From an uncultured Dehalococcoidia bacterium (lineage in GTDB: Bacteria; Chloroflexota; Dehalococcoidia; Lucifugimonadales; UBA3495): a stretch of DNA of 64,000 nucleotides. The notes under the pieces are model-generated. The model saw only the letters and a list, made by a program, of their open reading frames with translations, had not been told where the DNA came from and searched no databases. Positions 63,869 through 64,000 of this stretch are shown here, in pieces (within the stretch, counting starts at the first letter, position 1; the number at the start of each line of letters is the position of its first letter). Position numbers and translations under genes: made by a program. The stretch is taken from positions 97,001 through 161,000 of the forward strand of contig CATOSK010000003.1 of assembly GCA_951812535.1 (NCBI GenBank), given 5' to 3'.

Positions 63869-64000
63869 CAAACCCTCGTCAGGCATTCCCCGTCTCCCAT
63901 GCGGAGCGACCTTCGACAGTCCACAAACACTGCTTCACCACCTATTCAAGCCCATCTTTACTGCGACCGCAGCGCTCTGCCCGGAAGTGCCCCGGTGTGG

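Overview
The window is 64 kb of GC-rich bacterial DNA, dense with catabolic genes and interrupted by short repeat-rich intergenic stretches. Gene content points to Chloroflexota, probably a SAR202-like or other Dehalococcoidia lineage. It holds six class III (CaiB/BaiF) CoA-transferases, two MmgE/PrpD proteins, two FAH-family proteins, an enolase-superfamily dehydratase, acyl-CoA dehydrogenases, a phosphotriesterase-like lactonase and an ornithine cyclodeaminase homologue. The lineage is inferred from gene content; no rRNA gene is present.

Layout. 1-6.5 kb: 3' part of an ornithine cyclodeaminase homologue, then a minus-strand housekeeping block yacL-ispD-ispF-cysS plus a GlcD-type flavoprotein. 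6.5-9.8 kb: repeat-rich leaders followed by NIPSNAP, cupin, RidA and FMN-reductase genes. 9.8-19.3 kb: FAH, GMC oxidoreductase, ICL/PEP-mutase-family enzyme, Asp-box propeller, MmgE/PrpD, two alpha/beta or CMD-type enzymes and a phosphotriesterase homologue. 19.3-36.4 kb: a 3 x 159 bp tandem repeat, an MFS exporter, a large hydrolase, a ThDP enzyme, an arylamine N-acetyltransferase, a secreted HNH/excalibur lipoprotein, DUF502, an enolase-superfamily dehydratase, a hydantoinase-like amidohydrolase, two Rossmann oxidoreductases, a penicillin acylase and an acyl-CoA-dehydrogenase-type flavoprotein. 36.9-44.9 kb: a plus-strand run of MmgE/PrpD, double-hotdog MaoC and four CoA-transferases. 44.9-45.6 kb: two different terminal-inverted-repeat elements side by side. 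45.6-49.5 kb: FAH, methyltransferase, HAD and an Ltp2-like thiolase/DUF35 pair. 49.6 kb: a CAT-anticodon tRNA. 50-53 kb: a Cu/Zn-SOD-like protein lacking one copper ligand, then a promoter, TPP riboswitch, terminator and thiC. 53-64 kb: a PAC2 protein, MFS, membrane protein, two more CoA-transferases, a DUF2283 small-gene pair, enoyl-CoA hydratase, two acyl-CoA dehydrogenases (one frameshifted) and a HicB-like gene.

How the genes fit together. CoA-transferases, MaoC/enoyl-CoA hydratases, acyl-CoA dehydrogenases and the thiolase-like/DUF35 retro-aldolase pair make a toolkit for activating and beta-oxidising unusual carboxylic acids. FAH, MmgE/PrpD, amidohydrolase, lactonase and dehydratase genes fit degradation of recalcitrant organic matter. 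Substrates cannot be read from the sequence.

The least explained structure lies between genes. (1) A roughly 65 bp repeat recurs at least ten times, always in the same orientation, singly or in tandem, in the leaders of plus-strand genes. (2) A 10-bp-phased motif (TGYNNCARAA) forms short arrays in three intergenic regions. (3) Two families of TIR elements are present; one copy sits exactly between two genes and may have built the 22-bp tandem array in front of an SDR gene.
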